A stretch of DNA of 64,000 nucleotides. Source: Mycolicibacterium sphagni (lineage in GTDB: Bacteria; Actinomycetota; Actinomycetes; Mycobacteriales; Mycobacteriaceae). Numbering within the stretch: the stretch's first letter is position 1; each line of letters begins with the position of its first letter. This document shows positions 55,951 to 63,840 of this stretch, piece by piece. The translations under genes and the position numbers were made by a program. The stretch spans positions 434,001-498,000 of the forward strand of contig NZ_VBSB01000005.1 of the NCBI RefSeq assembly GCF_013337765.1. Reading direction: 5' to 3'. The notes beneath the pieces are model-generated. The model saw nothing but the letters and a program-made list of their open reading frames with translations, had not been told where the DNA came from and made no database searches.

Positions 55951-56337
55951 GTGGACTGGGGTTCAACATGGGATTTCCTCTGGCACTTCCTGATCATCTT
56001 CGCCTGGATCGCGTACTTGCTGGTGTTGTTCCAGATCCTGGTGGACCTGTTCTGGCGTGATCACACGACGTCGGGCTGGATCAAGGCCGTCTGGGTGATC
56101 TTCCTGATCGTGTTCCCATGGCTGACCGCGCTGATCTACCTGATCGCGCGCGGGCAGGGCATGGCCCAACGCGCGCGCGCCGCCGCGCTGGCCGCCAAAC
56201 AGGAGACCGACGACTACATCAGGGATGCTGCCGGGCGCTCGCCCGCGCAGGAGATCGAGCATGCCAAGCAGCTCTTGGATGCGGGAACGATCTCGCAGCA
56301 GGAGTTCGAGTCGCTGAAGGCCAAGGCCCTCAGTTAG
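55951..56337 (+). CDS. SHOCT-domain membrane protein (PLDc_N type)
   Basis: 128 aa from GTG 55951 (VDWGSTWDFLWHFLIIFAW). Two transmembrane helices (~residues 9-32 and ~46-66) of the PLDc_N type, then a cytosolic helix (AQRARAAALAAKQETDDYIR) and a C-terminal SHOCT motif (IEHAKQLLDAGTISQQEFESLKAKAL). SHOCT segments mediate oligomerisation or lipid contact; function unknown. It begins 10 bp after leuA, AAGGAGCAAGCC being its ribosome site, so it is probably co-transcribed with leuA. Confidence 0.8.
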   Translation: MDWGSTWDFLWHFLIIFAWIAYLLVLFQILVDLFWRDHTTSGWIKAVWVIFLIVFPWLTALIYLIARGQGMAQRARAAALAAKQETDDYIRDAAGRSPAQEIEHAKQLLDAGTISQQEFESLKAKALS

Positions 56338-56473
56338 GTCCGGCGGGCTGGGGGCACCCCCCGCCGAAGGCCAGGGGGAGAGCGAAGCGACCCGGGGAGC
56401 TAGGTCCGGCGGGCAGGAGCGAAGCGACCCGGGGAACTAGGTCCGGCGGGCAGGAGCGAAGCGACCCGGGGAA
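56334..56473 (+). repeat. Three tandem copies of a 37-bp mycobacterial repeat
   Basis: Copies at 56400-56436 and 56437-56473 are identical 37-mers beginning CTAGGTCCGGCGGGCAGGAG and ending ACCCGGGGAA. An expanded first copy starts at 56334, with ~28 extra bp before AGCGAAGCGACCCGGGGAG. The array ends at the TAG of the convergent TetR gene. An in-frame relative occurs in the nitroreductase gene (44579-44608). Likely variable in copy number between strains. Confidence 0.85.
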
Positions 56474-57046
56474 CTAGGTCCCGAACACCGCATCGAGCAC
56501 ACGGTCGATCAGCGCGGCTGGGTCATGCCCGTCGGGCTGATCGATCGTGAGGTTGCTGAACGTCAGCCCGTTGAGCAACCGGGTCAGTTGGTCGATCTGC
56601 TCGGGTGAGGCATCGACACCGGCGGAGGCCAAAATCAGTCCGGCCGTTTTCATGGCGGCGTGCTGCAGTTCGTAGATGAACGGCTGCAATTCGGGCCGCC
56701 GGATCGCCTCGATGAAGAACTCGAACCGGGCCAGGGTTCGCCGCTTCGCCGCTTCGTCGGGATCGGCCACCATCCGCGTCAGCAGCGCCGCCAGGCTCGC
56801 GCGGTTCATCGGCGAGGGAAGTACGGACTGCAGCGCTTCGACGTGTCGCCAGTGCAGGTCGACGACATGCGCGGCGGTGGCTTCCAGCAGCGCCAGCCGA
56901 GTCCGGAAGTAGTTCGACGTGGTCCCGGCCGGCAGACCCGCACGGTCGTCGACCTGGCGGTGAGTGAGCCCGCCGATGCCCACGTCGACGGCAATGTCGA
57001 TCGCAGCGTCGAGGATCGCGGTGCGGCGTTCGGGATTCGGCGGCAT
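56474..57046 (-). CDS. TetR-family transcriptional regulator
   Basis: 190 aa. N-terminal helix-turn-helix: ERRTAILDAAIDIAVDVGIGG, THRQVDDRAGLPAGTTSNYFRTR. C-terminal ligand domain with TetR_C-type helices (LHWRHVEALQSVLPSPMNRA, FEFFIEAIRRPELQPFIYEL). No divergent partner gene is close; the nearest upstream gene is a small membrane protein on the same strand, 51 bp away, with no obvious palindrome between. Target unknown. Confidence 0.88.
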   Translation of the reverse strand: MPPNPERRTAILDAAIDIAVDVGIGGLTHRQVDDRAGLPAGTTSNYFRTRLALLEATAAHVVDLHWRHVEALQSVLPSPMNRASLAALLTRMVADPDEAAKRRTLARFEFFIEAIRRPELQPFIYELQHAAMKTAGLILASAGVDASPEQIDQLTRLLNGLTFSNLTIDQPDGHDPAALIDRVLDAVFGT

Positions 57047-57097
57047 CAGGCTCGCCAGCGTACTACTCCCGTAGTGGCTGCTGGACCTCAGCGAGTG

Positions 57098-57301
57098 CTA
57101 ATGGATCGACGGAGCGGTCGTGGTCACGGCCCCCGAGATGAAGGCGGGAGACGGTGGTGTGGGTGTGGGGAATTTCGACTCCTGCCCCGAATCAGCAGTG
57201 GTGCGGTTGAACGTGGAACCGCTGATCGCGGCAGTAACGGCGAATATCGCGAGCAGCGCGATAGCGGCCGCCCCAACGGTGGCGGCGAGTACTTTCTTCA
57301 T
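57098..57301 (-). CDS. Small secreted or anchored protein
   Basis: 67 aa from ATG 57301 (MKKVLAATVGAAAIALLAIF), with AGAAGG 10 nt upstream; the 9-codon open extension to 57328 is not needed. One hydrophobic helix of ~24 residues (AAIALLAIFAVTAAIS), then a short polar/Pro-rich tail (SKFPTPTPPSPAF). Could be a cleaved signal with a 40-residue mature peptide, or a bitopic membrane peptide. Function unknown. The gap 57302-57439 to the GGDEF/EAL gene shows nothing recognisable. Confidence 0.6.
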   Translation of the reverse strand: MKKVLAATVGAAAIALLAIFAVTAAISGSTFNRTTADSGQESKFPTPTPPSPAFISGAVTTTAPSIH

Positions 57302-57439
57302 GTCAAAGCTGCCTTCTGTCAACAACAAATTGTCATTGGGCCCAACTGCGAGCTACGCCAACATATTTCGATTTCACACAAGCCTCAGGGTGTTGGCCAG
57401 AGACACACAGGAGGCTCTGAGGGTAAGCCTCCAACTCGG

Positions 57440-59755
57440 CTAAGGGCGTTGCGGCGCTTGCTGAGCCACCAAGCCAGGGATCTCGGCAGCAGGGACGGGC
57501 CGGCCGAAATAGTAGCCCTGGCCGATGTCACAGGCATGCTCGCGCAGCCATGCCGCCGTCTCGGCGTCTTCGACACCTTCGGCGACCACCGTGATCCCGA
57601 GATTGTGGTTCAGTTCGATGACCGCACTGACCACCGCGGCAGCCCTGTCGTCAGTGGCGACCGACGCGATGAAATGGCGGTCGAATTTCACTTCGTCGAT
57701 CGGAAGATCACGCAGGTAGCTCAAAGCTGAATAGCCACTGCCGAAGTCGTCGATGGCGATCCGGATGCCGTCGTCGCGCAGTTGTTTCAGCACCCCGGTA
57801 GCCCGGCCCACCTCGTCGAGGACCAGATCCTCGGTGATCTCGATGGTCAGTAGCCGGGGCGGGAGATCACGTTCCCGTAGAACGTTACTCACCGCCTCGG
57901 GCAGCTGCAGGTCCCGGAGTAGTGGTGCAAACAGGTTCACCGCGACAGGGACGTCCAGCCCCATCGCCATCCATCGCGCAGCATCATCGAGCACCTTTTT
58001 GAAGACCAGATCGGTCACCGGACGCATCAAACCGTGGCGCAGGATCAGGGGTAAAAACGCCCCTGGCCGAAGAACTTTCAGCCGCGGATGAGGCCACCGC
58101 AGTAGTGCCTCAACACCGGCGATTCGGCCGGTTCTCAGGTCGATCTTGGGCTGATACACCATCTCGAGGCCGCCGCGGTCGATGGTGCGCCGTAGTTCGC
58201 CCAGCAGCCGCACCTGCGCCGCACCACTTCCGACCGAACGATTCTCGCCGGTGTTCGTCACTTCCTCGATGCCCGGATCGAGCAGCGTCATGTCCGAGCT
58301 GAAAGTATGCACCGTCGAATTGCGGGTGCGTTTGGCGAAATACATCGCGATATCGGCACGCTTCACCAATTCCTCTGGTGCGAGGTCGGTTTCGGCCTGC
58401 AATGTGACTGCCATTCCGGCGCTGGGGCGCATCAGCACGTCGTGCCCGTCGATGATGAACGGGGTGTCGAATGATGCGACCACGCGCTCGCACACCAGGT
58501 GCGCCTCGTCGGCTCCACCCTCGAGCAGCAGGGCGAATTCGTCGCCGCCGAGCCGTGCGACGGTATCGCCGGGCCGCACACAATCGGCGATGCGCTCGCC
58601 TACCCGGACCAGAAGGCTGTCTGCGGCAGGATGTCCCATGCTGTCGTTGATCAATTTGAAGTCATCGAGGTCCAGTGACACCACCGCGACCGCACGACCG
58701 TCACGGCGGCGTAGTGCCATGGCGTGTGCCAGCCGGTCCTGGAACAGGGTGCGGTTGGCCAGCCCGGTCAATGGATCGCGCAATGCCTGATCGGCTGCGG
58801 CCGTGAGCAATCGGCGGTTTTCCCACCCTGAGAGCACCTGCCGGGCGCAGAGGAACGCCATCAGCACCGGGACCGCGACGCGCAGGACACCGGTCATGGC
58901 GAGGGCCGGCCCGATGGTGCCGGCAAGCAGCAGCGGCACATAGGGCAACCACAGGACGATCGAGGATTGCGGTGAGCTTGGCGGCGCGGGTACCCGCGGC
59001 CGGCGACTCAGCAGGGCGGCCGCACCGAAACACGACATCGCAAGCACCCAGCCGATACTCGTGAGATGCCCGGGGTGATAGCGATTGGCGCCTTGCAGGA
59101 ATGCGAACGTGATCCCTGAGACCGCCATCAGGGTGACGGCGCCGAAGAGTAGCCACATCACCACTCGGTTGCCGGGCCCGGATCGGGCGACAAACACCAC
59201 CGCGGCAACGAACATGAACAGGATGAACAGCGGGTAGAGCAGAGCGCGCCCCTGGATGACCCTGTCGACCTGGGTGGCCTGGTACACGTTGCCGAGCACC
59301 ACCACCCACAACACGATGAACGACGACATGGCGACGATCAACGCATCGAAGAGCACCCGCGTCCGCGAGCCCTGGGCCGGTTCGGCGGGAAACAGCACGA
59401 ACGCGACGCAGACCAACACAACGAAAACCAGGTAGAGGAACTCCGCAGGCGACGGGAACACCGGTTTCAAGACGAGGGTGTACAGCGCCCTGGTGAGTTC
59501 CCCCGCCGTCCACGCATACAGCGCGATCGCCATCGTGGTCCACGCGGTGCGGTTTCGGCCCTGGGCGGCCCGTGCTGCGAGGGTCGAGCAGACGGCCGCG
59601 TAGAGGCCGAAGGCGGCGAAGGCGAACGCGTCGACGATCCGAACGGTGTCGTCGCCACCCCAGTCGAAGGCGAACCAGAATGCGAGCAGAAGACAGCTGA
59701 CCGCCGAGGACAGGATCGGCAAAGCGGACCGCGGCAAGCTCTTGCGATCGTTCAC
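57440..59755 (-). CDS. Membrane-anchored bifunctional GGDEF/EAL cyclic-di-GMP enzyme
   Basis: 771 aa. Residues ~1-310 contain eight to ten transmembrane helices with no familiar sensor name (SALPILSSAVSCLLLAFWFA ... VAVPVLMAFLCARQVLSGW). A short linker leads to GGDEF at about residue 403 (ARLGGDEFALLLEG), with an RxxD-type inhibitory site five residues before it (RPGDTVARLGGDEF). The EAL domain starts near 547 (GVEALLRWPHP) and has DDFGSGYSALSYLRDLPIDEVKFDR and later AEGVEDAE (VVAEGVED). Both active-site motifs look intact, so it may make or degrade c-di-GMP in response to a membrane signal. It differs from the soluble mycobacterial DcpA/GAF type. Confidence 0.88.
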   Translation of the reverse strand: MNDRKSLPRSALPILSSAVSCLLLAFWFAFDWGGDDTVRIVDAFAFAAFGLYAAVCSTLAARAAQGRNRTAWTTMAIALYAWTAGELTRALYTLVLKPVFPSPAEFLYLVFVVLVCVAFVLFPAEPAQGSRTRVLFDALIVAMSSFIVLWVVVLGNVYQATQVDRVIQGRALLYPLFILFMFVAAVVFVARSGPGNRVVMWLLFGAVTLMAVSGITFAFLQGANRYHPGHLTSIGWVLAMSCFGAAALLSRRPRVPAPPSSPQSSIVLWLPYVPLLLAGTIGPALAMTGVLRVAVPVLMAFLCARQVLSGWENRRLLTAAADQALRDPLTGLANRTLFQDRLAHAMALRRRDGRAVAVVSLDLDDFKLINDSMGHPAADSLLVRVGERIADCVRPGDTVARLGGDEFALLLEGGADEAHLVCERVVASFDTPFIIDGHDVLMRPSAGMAVTLQAETDLAPEELVKRADIAMYFAKRTRNSTVHTFSSDMTLLDPGIEEVTNTGENRSVGSGAAQVRLLGELRRTIDRGGLEMVYQPKIDLRTGRIAGVEALLRWPHPRLKVLRPGAFLPLILRHGLMRPVTDLVFKKVLDDAARWMAMGLDVPVAVNLFAPLLRDLQLPEAVSNVLRERDLPPRLLTIEITEDLVLDEVGRATGVLKQLRDDGIRIAIDDFGSGYSALSYLRDLPIDEVKFDRHFIASVATDDRAAAVVSAVIELNHNLGITVVAEGVEDAETAAWLREHACDIGQGYYFGRPVPAAEIPGLVAQQAPQRP

Positions 59756-59796
59756 CTACATCACCACCCCGGTGGCGATGCTAGCGAAGCGAAGTC

Positions 59797-60786
59797 TCAG
59801 AACAGCGCGAACTGCTGACCCTGGTCGACCGAGGGAGCGAACTCGTCGATCCCGGTGCCGTTGGCCACCGAAGCGACCGAGTCCATGAACTGCCGGTCGG
59901 ACACCACCGGAACCCCCAGCTCACGCGCCAGATAGCCCTTGCCCTGCTCGGGCGTTCGCTCGTTGCAGATCACCAATGAGGTTTGCGGGTCGACTGCGTC
60001 GGCGTAGGCCAACCCGGCGTGAATGATCCGCTCGACCAGTTCCTCGTGCGTGCGGCTCACCTCGGCCGACAATGCGACGCGCATGCCCTGCACCAGAGGT
60101 CCACCGCGCCGGTACGGCCCCGGATTCAGGTAGGGGCACGGCATCCGGGAGGCCAGCATCTTCAGCGGTCGCAGCTCGTCGTGGGTGACCCGTCCGTTGG
60201 GCCAGCGGCGCCGGGTCGCGGGCCGTACCGGCAACCAGACCTCACGCTCGCGGGCCCGCTGCAGGGCGGGAGCGAGCACCCGGGACAACACCAGGGCGTC
60301 GTCGAACGCGTCGTGGGCGCGGGTCTGCGGCACCGCCCAGTGCCGAGCCAGGGTCTCCAGCCGCAGGTTCTCCAGTCCTAGGTCCAGGCGGCGAGCCAGC
60401 TCGACGGTGCACATGACGGTGTCGACCGGCAGCGCGGTCTGGGCCAGCTCGGCCTCACTGGCCAGGAATGCGTAGTCGAACGCCACGTTGTGGGCGACCA
60501 GGGTGCGGCCGTGCAGCAAATCGATGACATCGGGGGCGATATCGGCGAACGTCGGCTGGTCCTCCAGCATCTCGGCGGTCAGGCCGTGGATGTGGGTGGG
60601 ACCGGGATCGACGCCGGGATTGAGCAGGCTGACCACGGAGTGTTCGACGCGCCCCTCGGGGTCCAGCGCCAGAGCGGCCAGGCTGATAACGCGGGCGTGG
60701 CCTGGCCGAAAACCCGTGGTCTCGACGTCGACGACCACCCAGCCATCGCCCGACTCGCGGGCGGGTCGACCCCAGGTGTGGCTCAC
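59797..60786 (-). CDS. dnaQ: DEDDh 3'-5' exonuclease with BRCT domain (DnaQ-like)
   Basis: 329 aa from GTG 60786 (VSHTWGRPARESGDGWVVVD). N-terminal DnaQ-type exonuclease: VVVDVETTGFRPG (D and E ligands), HIHGLTAEMLEDQPTF, VAHNVAFDYAFLA, and HDAFDDALVLSRVL (His-Asp pair). C-terminal region from ~residue 235 is BRCT-like (VALSAEVSRTHEELVERIIH, TSLVICNERTPEQGKGYLA). Same layout and length as Rv3711c. Called dnaQ in M. tuberculosis, but whether it proofreads replication is not settled, since DnaE1 has its own PHP exonuclease. Divergent from murT; the 30-codon-plus upstream frame overlaps murT antisense. Confidence 0.9.
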   Translation of the reverse strand: MSHTWGRPARESGDGWVVVDVETTGFRPGHARVISLAALALDPEGRVEHSVVSLLNPGVDPGPTHIHGLTAEMLEDQPTFADIAPDVIDLLHGRTLVAHNVAFDYAFLASEAELAQTALPVDTVMCTVELARRLDLGLENLRLETLARHWAVPQTRAHDAFDDALVLSRVLAPALQRAREREVWLPVRPATRRRWPNGRVTHDELRPLKMLASRMPCPYLNPGPYRRGGPLVQGMRVALSAEVSRTHEELVERIIHAGLAYADAVDPQTSLVICNERTPEQGKGYLARELGVPVVSDRQFMDSVASVANGTGIDEFAPSVDQGQQFALF

Positions 60787-60876
60787 ACTGTCAGGATGGC
60801 ACGCAGGTCCGACAGTGCCCGGGACATCGAATCCGTGTCGGCCGGGCGCGTGTACTCCGCATAAACTTGCGTCCCA

Positions 60877-62121
60877 ATGCCCAAGCCGACGATGACACTG
60901 CGGGGCCGCACTGCGCTGGCCGCCGGTTCTGCCGCGCGCTGGGCCTCCCGGGCGACCGGCCGCGGTGCGGGCGCCATGATCGGCGGCCTGGTCGCCATGA
61001 CCCTGGATCGCTCGATCCTGGGGCAGCTCGGGGCCGGCCGGCGCACCGTGGTCGTGACCGGCACGAACGGCAAGTCCACCACCACCCGGATGACGGCAGC
61101 GGCACTGGCCACCCTCGGTCCCGTCGCCACCAACGCCGAGGGCGCCAACATGGACGCCGGCCTGGTGGCCGCCCTGGCCGGTTCCCGTGCCGCGTCGCTG
61201 GCCGCGCTCGAGGTCGACGAGATGCACGTCCCGCACGTCGCCGATGCGGTCAACCCCGCGGTGATCGTGCTGCTGAATCTGTCGCGCGATCAGCTGGACC
61301 GGGTGGGTGAGATCAACCACATCGAGCGCACCCTGCGCGGCGGACTGGCCCGCCACCCCGATGCGATCGTCGTCGCCAACTGTGACGACGTGCTGATGAC
61401 CTCGGCGGCCTACGACTGTCCCAAGGTGGTGTGGGTGGCCGCCGGCGGCGGCTGGGCCAACGACTCGGTCAGCTGCCCGCGCAGCGGCGAGGTGATCGTG
61501 CGCGACGACTCGCACTGGTACTCGACGGGAACGGATTTCAAGCGGCCAAGCCCGCAGTGGTGGTACGACGACGCGAAGATCTACGGGCCCGACGGTCTGG
61601 AGCTGCCGATGCGGCTGTCGCTGCCGGGAAACGTCAACCGGGGCAACGCCACTCAAGCTGTCGCGGCCGCGGTAGCGCTGGGCGCTGATCCCGCCGCCGC
61701 GGTGGCGGCCGTCTCCGCGGTTGACGAGGTCGCCGGTCGCTACCAGACCGTGCCGATGGGCGAGCACACCGCGCGCATCCTGCTGGCCAAGAACCCGGCC
61801 GGGTGGCAGGAGGCGCTGTCGATGGTCGACACGACCGCGCAGGGCGTGGTGATTTCGGTCAACGGCCAGGTGCCCGACGGGGAAGATCTGTCGTGGCTAT
61901 GGGACGTCGACTTCGAGCACTTCGAGGGCGTACCCGTCGTCGCCGCCGGTGAGCGAGGAACCGACCTGGCGGTGCGGCTGGGCTATGCCGGGGTGCCGCA
62001 TACGCTGGTGCACAACACCATTGATGCGATCATGTCATGCCCGAAGGGACACGTCGAGGTGGTGGCGAACTACACCGCGTTCCTTTCGCTGACCCGCACG
62101 TTGGGGCGGATGGGTGGCTGA
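60877..62121 (+). CDS. murT: Lipid II isoglutaminyl synthase, MurT subunit
   Basis: 414 aa. Mur-ligase ATPase: TGTNGKSTTTRMTAAAL (P-loop) near residue 62, ALEVDEMHVPHVADAVNP, and NLSRDQLDRVGEINHIE. C-terminal DUF1727 domain (YQTVPMGEHTARILLAKNPA, VISVNGQVPDGEDLSWLWD). With GatD it amidates the alpha-carboxylate of the D-Glu residue of lipid II. The zinc-ribbon Cys4 of other MurT proteins is degenerate here: only one Cys of the first pair remains (SCPRSGEVIV) and the second pair is absent. Overlaps gatD by 8 bp. Equivalent by order to Rv3712. Confidence 0.92.
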   Translation: MPKPTMTLRGRTALAAGSAARWASRATGRGAGAMIGGLVAMTLDRSILGQLGAGRRTVVVTGTNGKSTTTRMTAAALATLGPVATNAEGANMDAGLVAALAGSRAASLAALEVDEMHVPHVADAVNPAVIVLLNLSRDQLDRVGEINHIERTLRGGLARHPDAIVVANCDDVLMTSAAYDCPKVVWVAAGGGWANDSVSCPRSGEVIVRDDSHWYSTGTDFKRPSPQWWYDDAKIYGPDGLELPMRLSLPGNVNRGNATQAVAAAVALGADPAAAVAAVSAVDEVAGRYQTVPMGEHTARILLAKNPAGWQEALSMVDTTAQGVVISVNGQVPDGEDLSWLWDVDFEHFEGVPVVAAGERGTDLAVRLGYAGVPHTLVHNTIDAIMSCPKGHVEVVANYTAFLSLTRTLGRMGG

Positions 62122-62824
62122 CGTTCAGATCGGGCTGGTGCTGCCCGACGTGATGGGCACCTACGGTGACGGTGGCAATGCCGTCGTGCTGCGACAGCGG
62201 TTGCGGCTGCGCGGAATTGCGGCCGAGATCGTCGAGATCACGCTGGCTGACCCGGTGCCCGACTCGCTGGATCTCTACACCCTCGGCGGGGCCGAGGACT
62301 ACGCGCAGCGACTGGCCACCAAACACCTTCTGGCACATCAGGGTTTACAGCGCGCTGCCGCTCGCGGCGCTCCGGTGCTGGCGATCTGCGCGGCGATCCA
62401 GGTGCTGGGCCATTGGTATGAGACGTCTGCCGGTGAGCGGGTCGAGGGTGTCGGCCTGTTGGATGTGACGACCTCGCCGCAGCCCAGTCGCACCATCGGC
62501 GAAGTGGTGTCCACCCCATTGGTCGACGGTATGACGCTACCGCTGACGGGATTCGAAAACCACCGCGGTGGAACGGTTTTAGGTCCGGACGCGCGGCCGC
62601 TGGCAGCGGTGATCAAGGGCGCGGGCAACCGCGCGGGCGACGGCTTCGACGGCGCCGTGCAGGGCAGCGTGGTGGCGACCTATCTGCACGGCCCGTGCCT
62701 GGCACGCAATCCCGAGCTGGCAGACCTGCTGCTGTCGCGGGTCGTCGGTCCGCTGGAGCCCCTGGAGCTGACCGAAGTCGAGCAGCTGCGCCGTGAGCGA
62801 CTGGCCGCCCCCCGCCGCGCCTGA
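62114..62824 (+). CDS. gatD: Lipid II isoglutaminyl synthase, GatD glutamine amidotransferase subunit
   Basis: 236 aa from GTG 62114. Class I GATase (CobQ/CobB-like): GLVLPDVMGTYGDGGNAVVL, nucleophile Cys92 in PVLAICAAIQVLG, GFENHRGGTVLG and catalytic His in VATYLHGPC. Supplies ammonia from glutamine to MurT for lipid II amidation. Overlaps murT by 8 bp. Equivalent by order to Rv3713 (cobQ2). Copy 1 of the 62-bp element starts 16 nt after its stop. Confidence 0.93.
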   Translation: MADVQIGLVLPDVMGTYGDGGNAVVLRQRLRLRGIAAEIVEITLADPVPDSLDLYTLGGAEDYAQRLATKHLLAHQGLQRAAARGAPVLAICAAIQVLGHWYETSAGERVEGVGLLDVTTSPQPSRTIGEVVSTPLVDGMTLPLTGFENHRGGTVLGPDARPLAAVIKGAGNRAGDGFDGAVQGSVVATYLHGPCLARNPELADLLLSRVVGPLEPLELTEVEQLRRERLAAPRRA

Positions 62825-62840
62825 GCTTTCTGCCTCTTTA

Positions 62841-62902
62841 CGCCCAAACCGACATTACGCAGCGAAAGTGCGAGTAGATCGCGACATTTCGTCGATCTCG
62901 GC
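62841..62902 (+). repeat. 62-bp 3'-end element, copy 1 (between gatD and DUF559 gene)
   Basis: From CGCCCAAACCGACATT to CGATCTCGGC. It is the inverted partner of copy 2 (57/62 identity) and encloses the last 15 codons and the stop of the DUF559 gene on the minus strand. Read along gatD transcription it starts 16 nt after the stop. Contains the hairpin AGATCG(A)CGA-AATG-TCG-CGATCT on the opposite strand. Confidence 0.9.
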
Positions 62903-63736
62903 ACCACCTCGGCGAAGAAATGCCTCCTTCGCCCGCCACAGCACCTCAGCGTGTCTGTCTTCCGCGATGACCCGAATGACTTCCCACCCGTGCCGTTCGA
63001 CCATTGGTAGACGTCGAACGTCCCGCACGTATTGACGACGGTCGCTGCGGTGTTGGTCTCCGTCGTATTCGAAGGCCAGCTTGATGTCGGGATATCCCAT
63101 GTCGAGAAAGGCAACCGGAACGCCGCCTTCGAAGATCGGAATCTGGGTCTCGGGTGCCGGTAGTCCGCCGTCGATCAGGAGCAGGCGCAGCCAGCTTTCC
63201 TTGGGCGACTCCGCGCCAGCATCAACTAGCGGTAGCAAGTCCCGCAGCTGACGCACGCCTCTGACAGCCCCGTACCGGTGCATCAGCATCTCCACGTCCT
63301 CGGCTGCGAATGGCGCTGCTCGCATCAGCGCGTCCAAGCGGGCCAACGCCGTTGCGCGCTTGAGATATCGCCCCATGTCGAAAGCGGTGCGCGACGGTGT
63401 TGTGACGAGAAGGTCGTCGTCACCTTCGACTTCGTCGTCGGCGAGACGATCCATTCGGACGGTCAGTCCGGGCTGTCGGCGTCGCTCATCGACGAGGACT
63501 TCGATCAGTTCGTCGTCGTCGACCCACTGCGCCCCGTGCAGCGCAGACGCCGCCACACCCGCAATCACGCCAGTTCGGTTCGTATACAGCCAAGCCCCAT
63601 ACGCGTAATCACGTAACGATGGTGAGGCGTACTTCGGGACATAAACGCCGCGGTACATCCGCCGATACCAGCGCTGGAGGTCGTGGCGGGACAGGCCATC
63701 GGCCAGCGCTTCCCTGCCTAGAAATACTTCAGTCAT
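62855..63736 (-). CDS. DUF559/Vsr-like endonuclease-domain protein
   Basis: 293 aa. N-terminal ~80 residues resemble the AbiEi-type winged-helix/DUF-type antitoxin domain (LSRHDLQRWYRRMYRGVYVP, GVIAGVAASALHGA). The C-terminal part has a PD-(D/E)xK fold like DUF559/Vsr nucleases: ESWLRLLLIDGGLP, PVAFLDMGYPDIKLAFEYDG (D then E-x-D-G), QHRSDRRQYVRDVRRLPMV, GWEVIRVIAED. It probably nicks or cuts DNA. Equivalent by order and length to Rv3714c, so the gene is long settled here. It is bounded by 62-bp inverted repeats; its last 15 residues come from copy 1 and copy 2 lies 32 bp upstream of its start. Confidence 0.82.
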   Translation of the reverse strand: MTEVFLGREALADGLSRHDLQRWYRRMYRGVYVPKYASPSLRDYAYGAWLYTNRTGVIAGVAASALHGAQWVDDDELIEVLVDERRRQPGLTVRMDRLADDEVEGDDDLLVTTPSRTAFDMGRYLKRATALARLDALMRAAPFAAEDVEMLMHRYGAVRGVRQLRDLLPLVDAGAESPKESWLRLLLIDGGLPAPETQIPIFEGGVPVAFLDMGYPDIKLAFEYDGDQHRSDRRQYVRDVRRLPMVERHGWEVIRVIAEDRHAEVLWRAKEAFLRRGGAEIDEMSRSTRTFAA

Positions 63737-63768
63737 GTCGGCATCGTCGCTGCGGGGTCCGACAGCTC

Positions 63769-63830
63769 GCCGAGATCGACGAAATGTCGCGATCTACTCG
63801 AACTTCTTCTGCGAAATGTCGGTTTGGGCG
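63769..63830 (-). repeat. 62-bp 3'-end element, copy 2 (between recR and DUF559 gene)
   Basis: From GCCGAGATCGACGAAATG to GTCGGTTTGGGCG on the plus strand; inverted copy of 62841-62902 with five mismatches. It contains a 9-bp hairpin with AATG loop (63773-63778, 63780-63782 with 63787-63795) and two direct copies of CGACATTTCG. Its CGCCCAAAC end is 10 nt after the recR stop on the minus strand. Confidence 0.9.
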
Positions 63831-63840
63831 TCGGGGGCAG

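Noticed and set aside
62841..63830. Classical insertion sequence or miniature transposon
   Set aside because: No transposase, no target-site duplication seen, and the gene keeps the Rv3714c position between gatD and recR; better described as a repeat-bounded nuclease gene.
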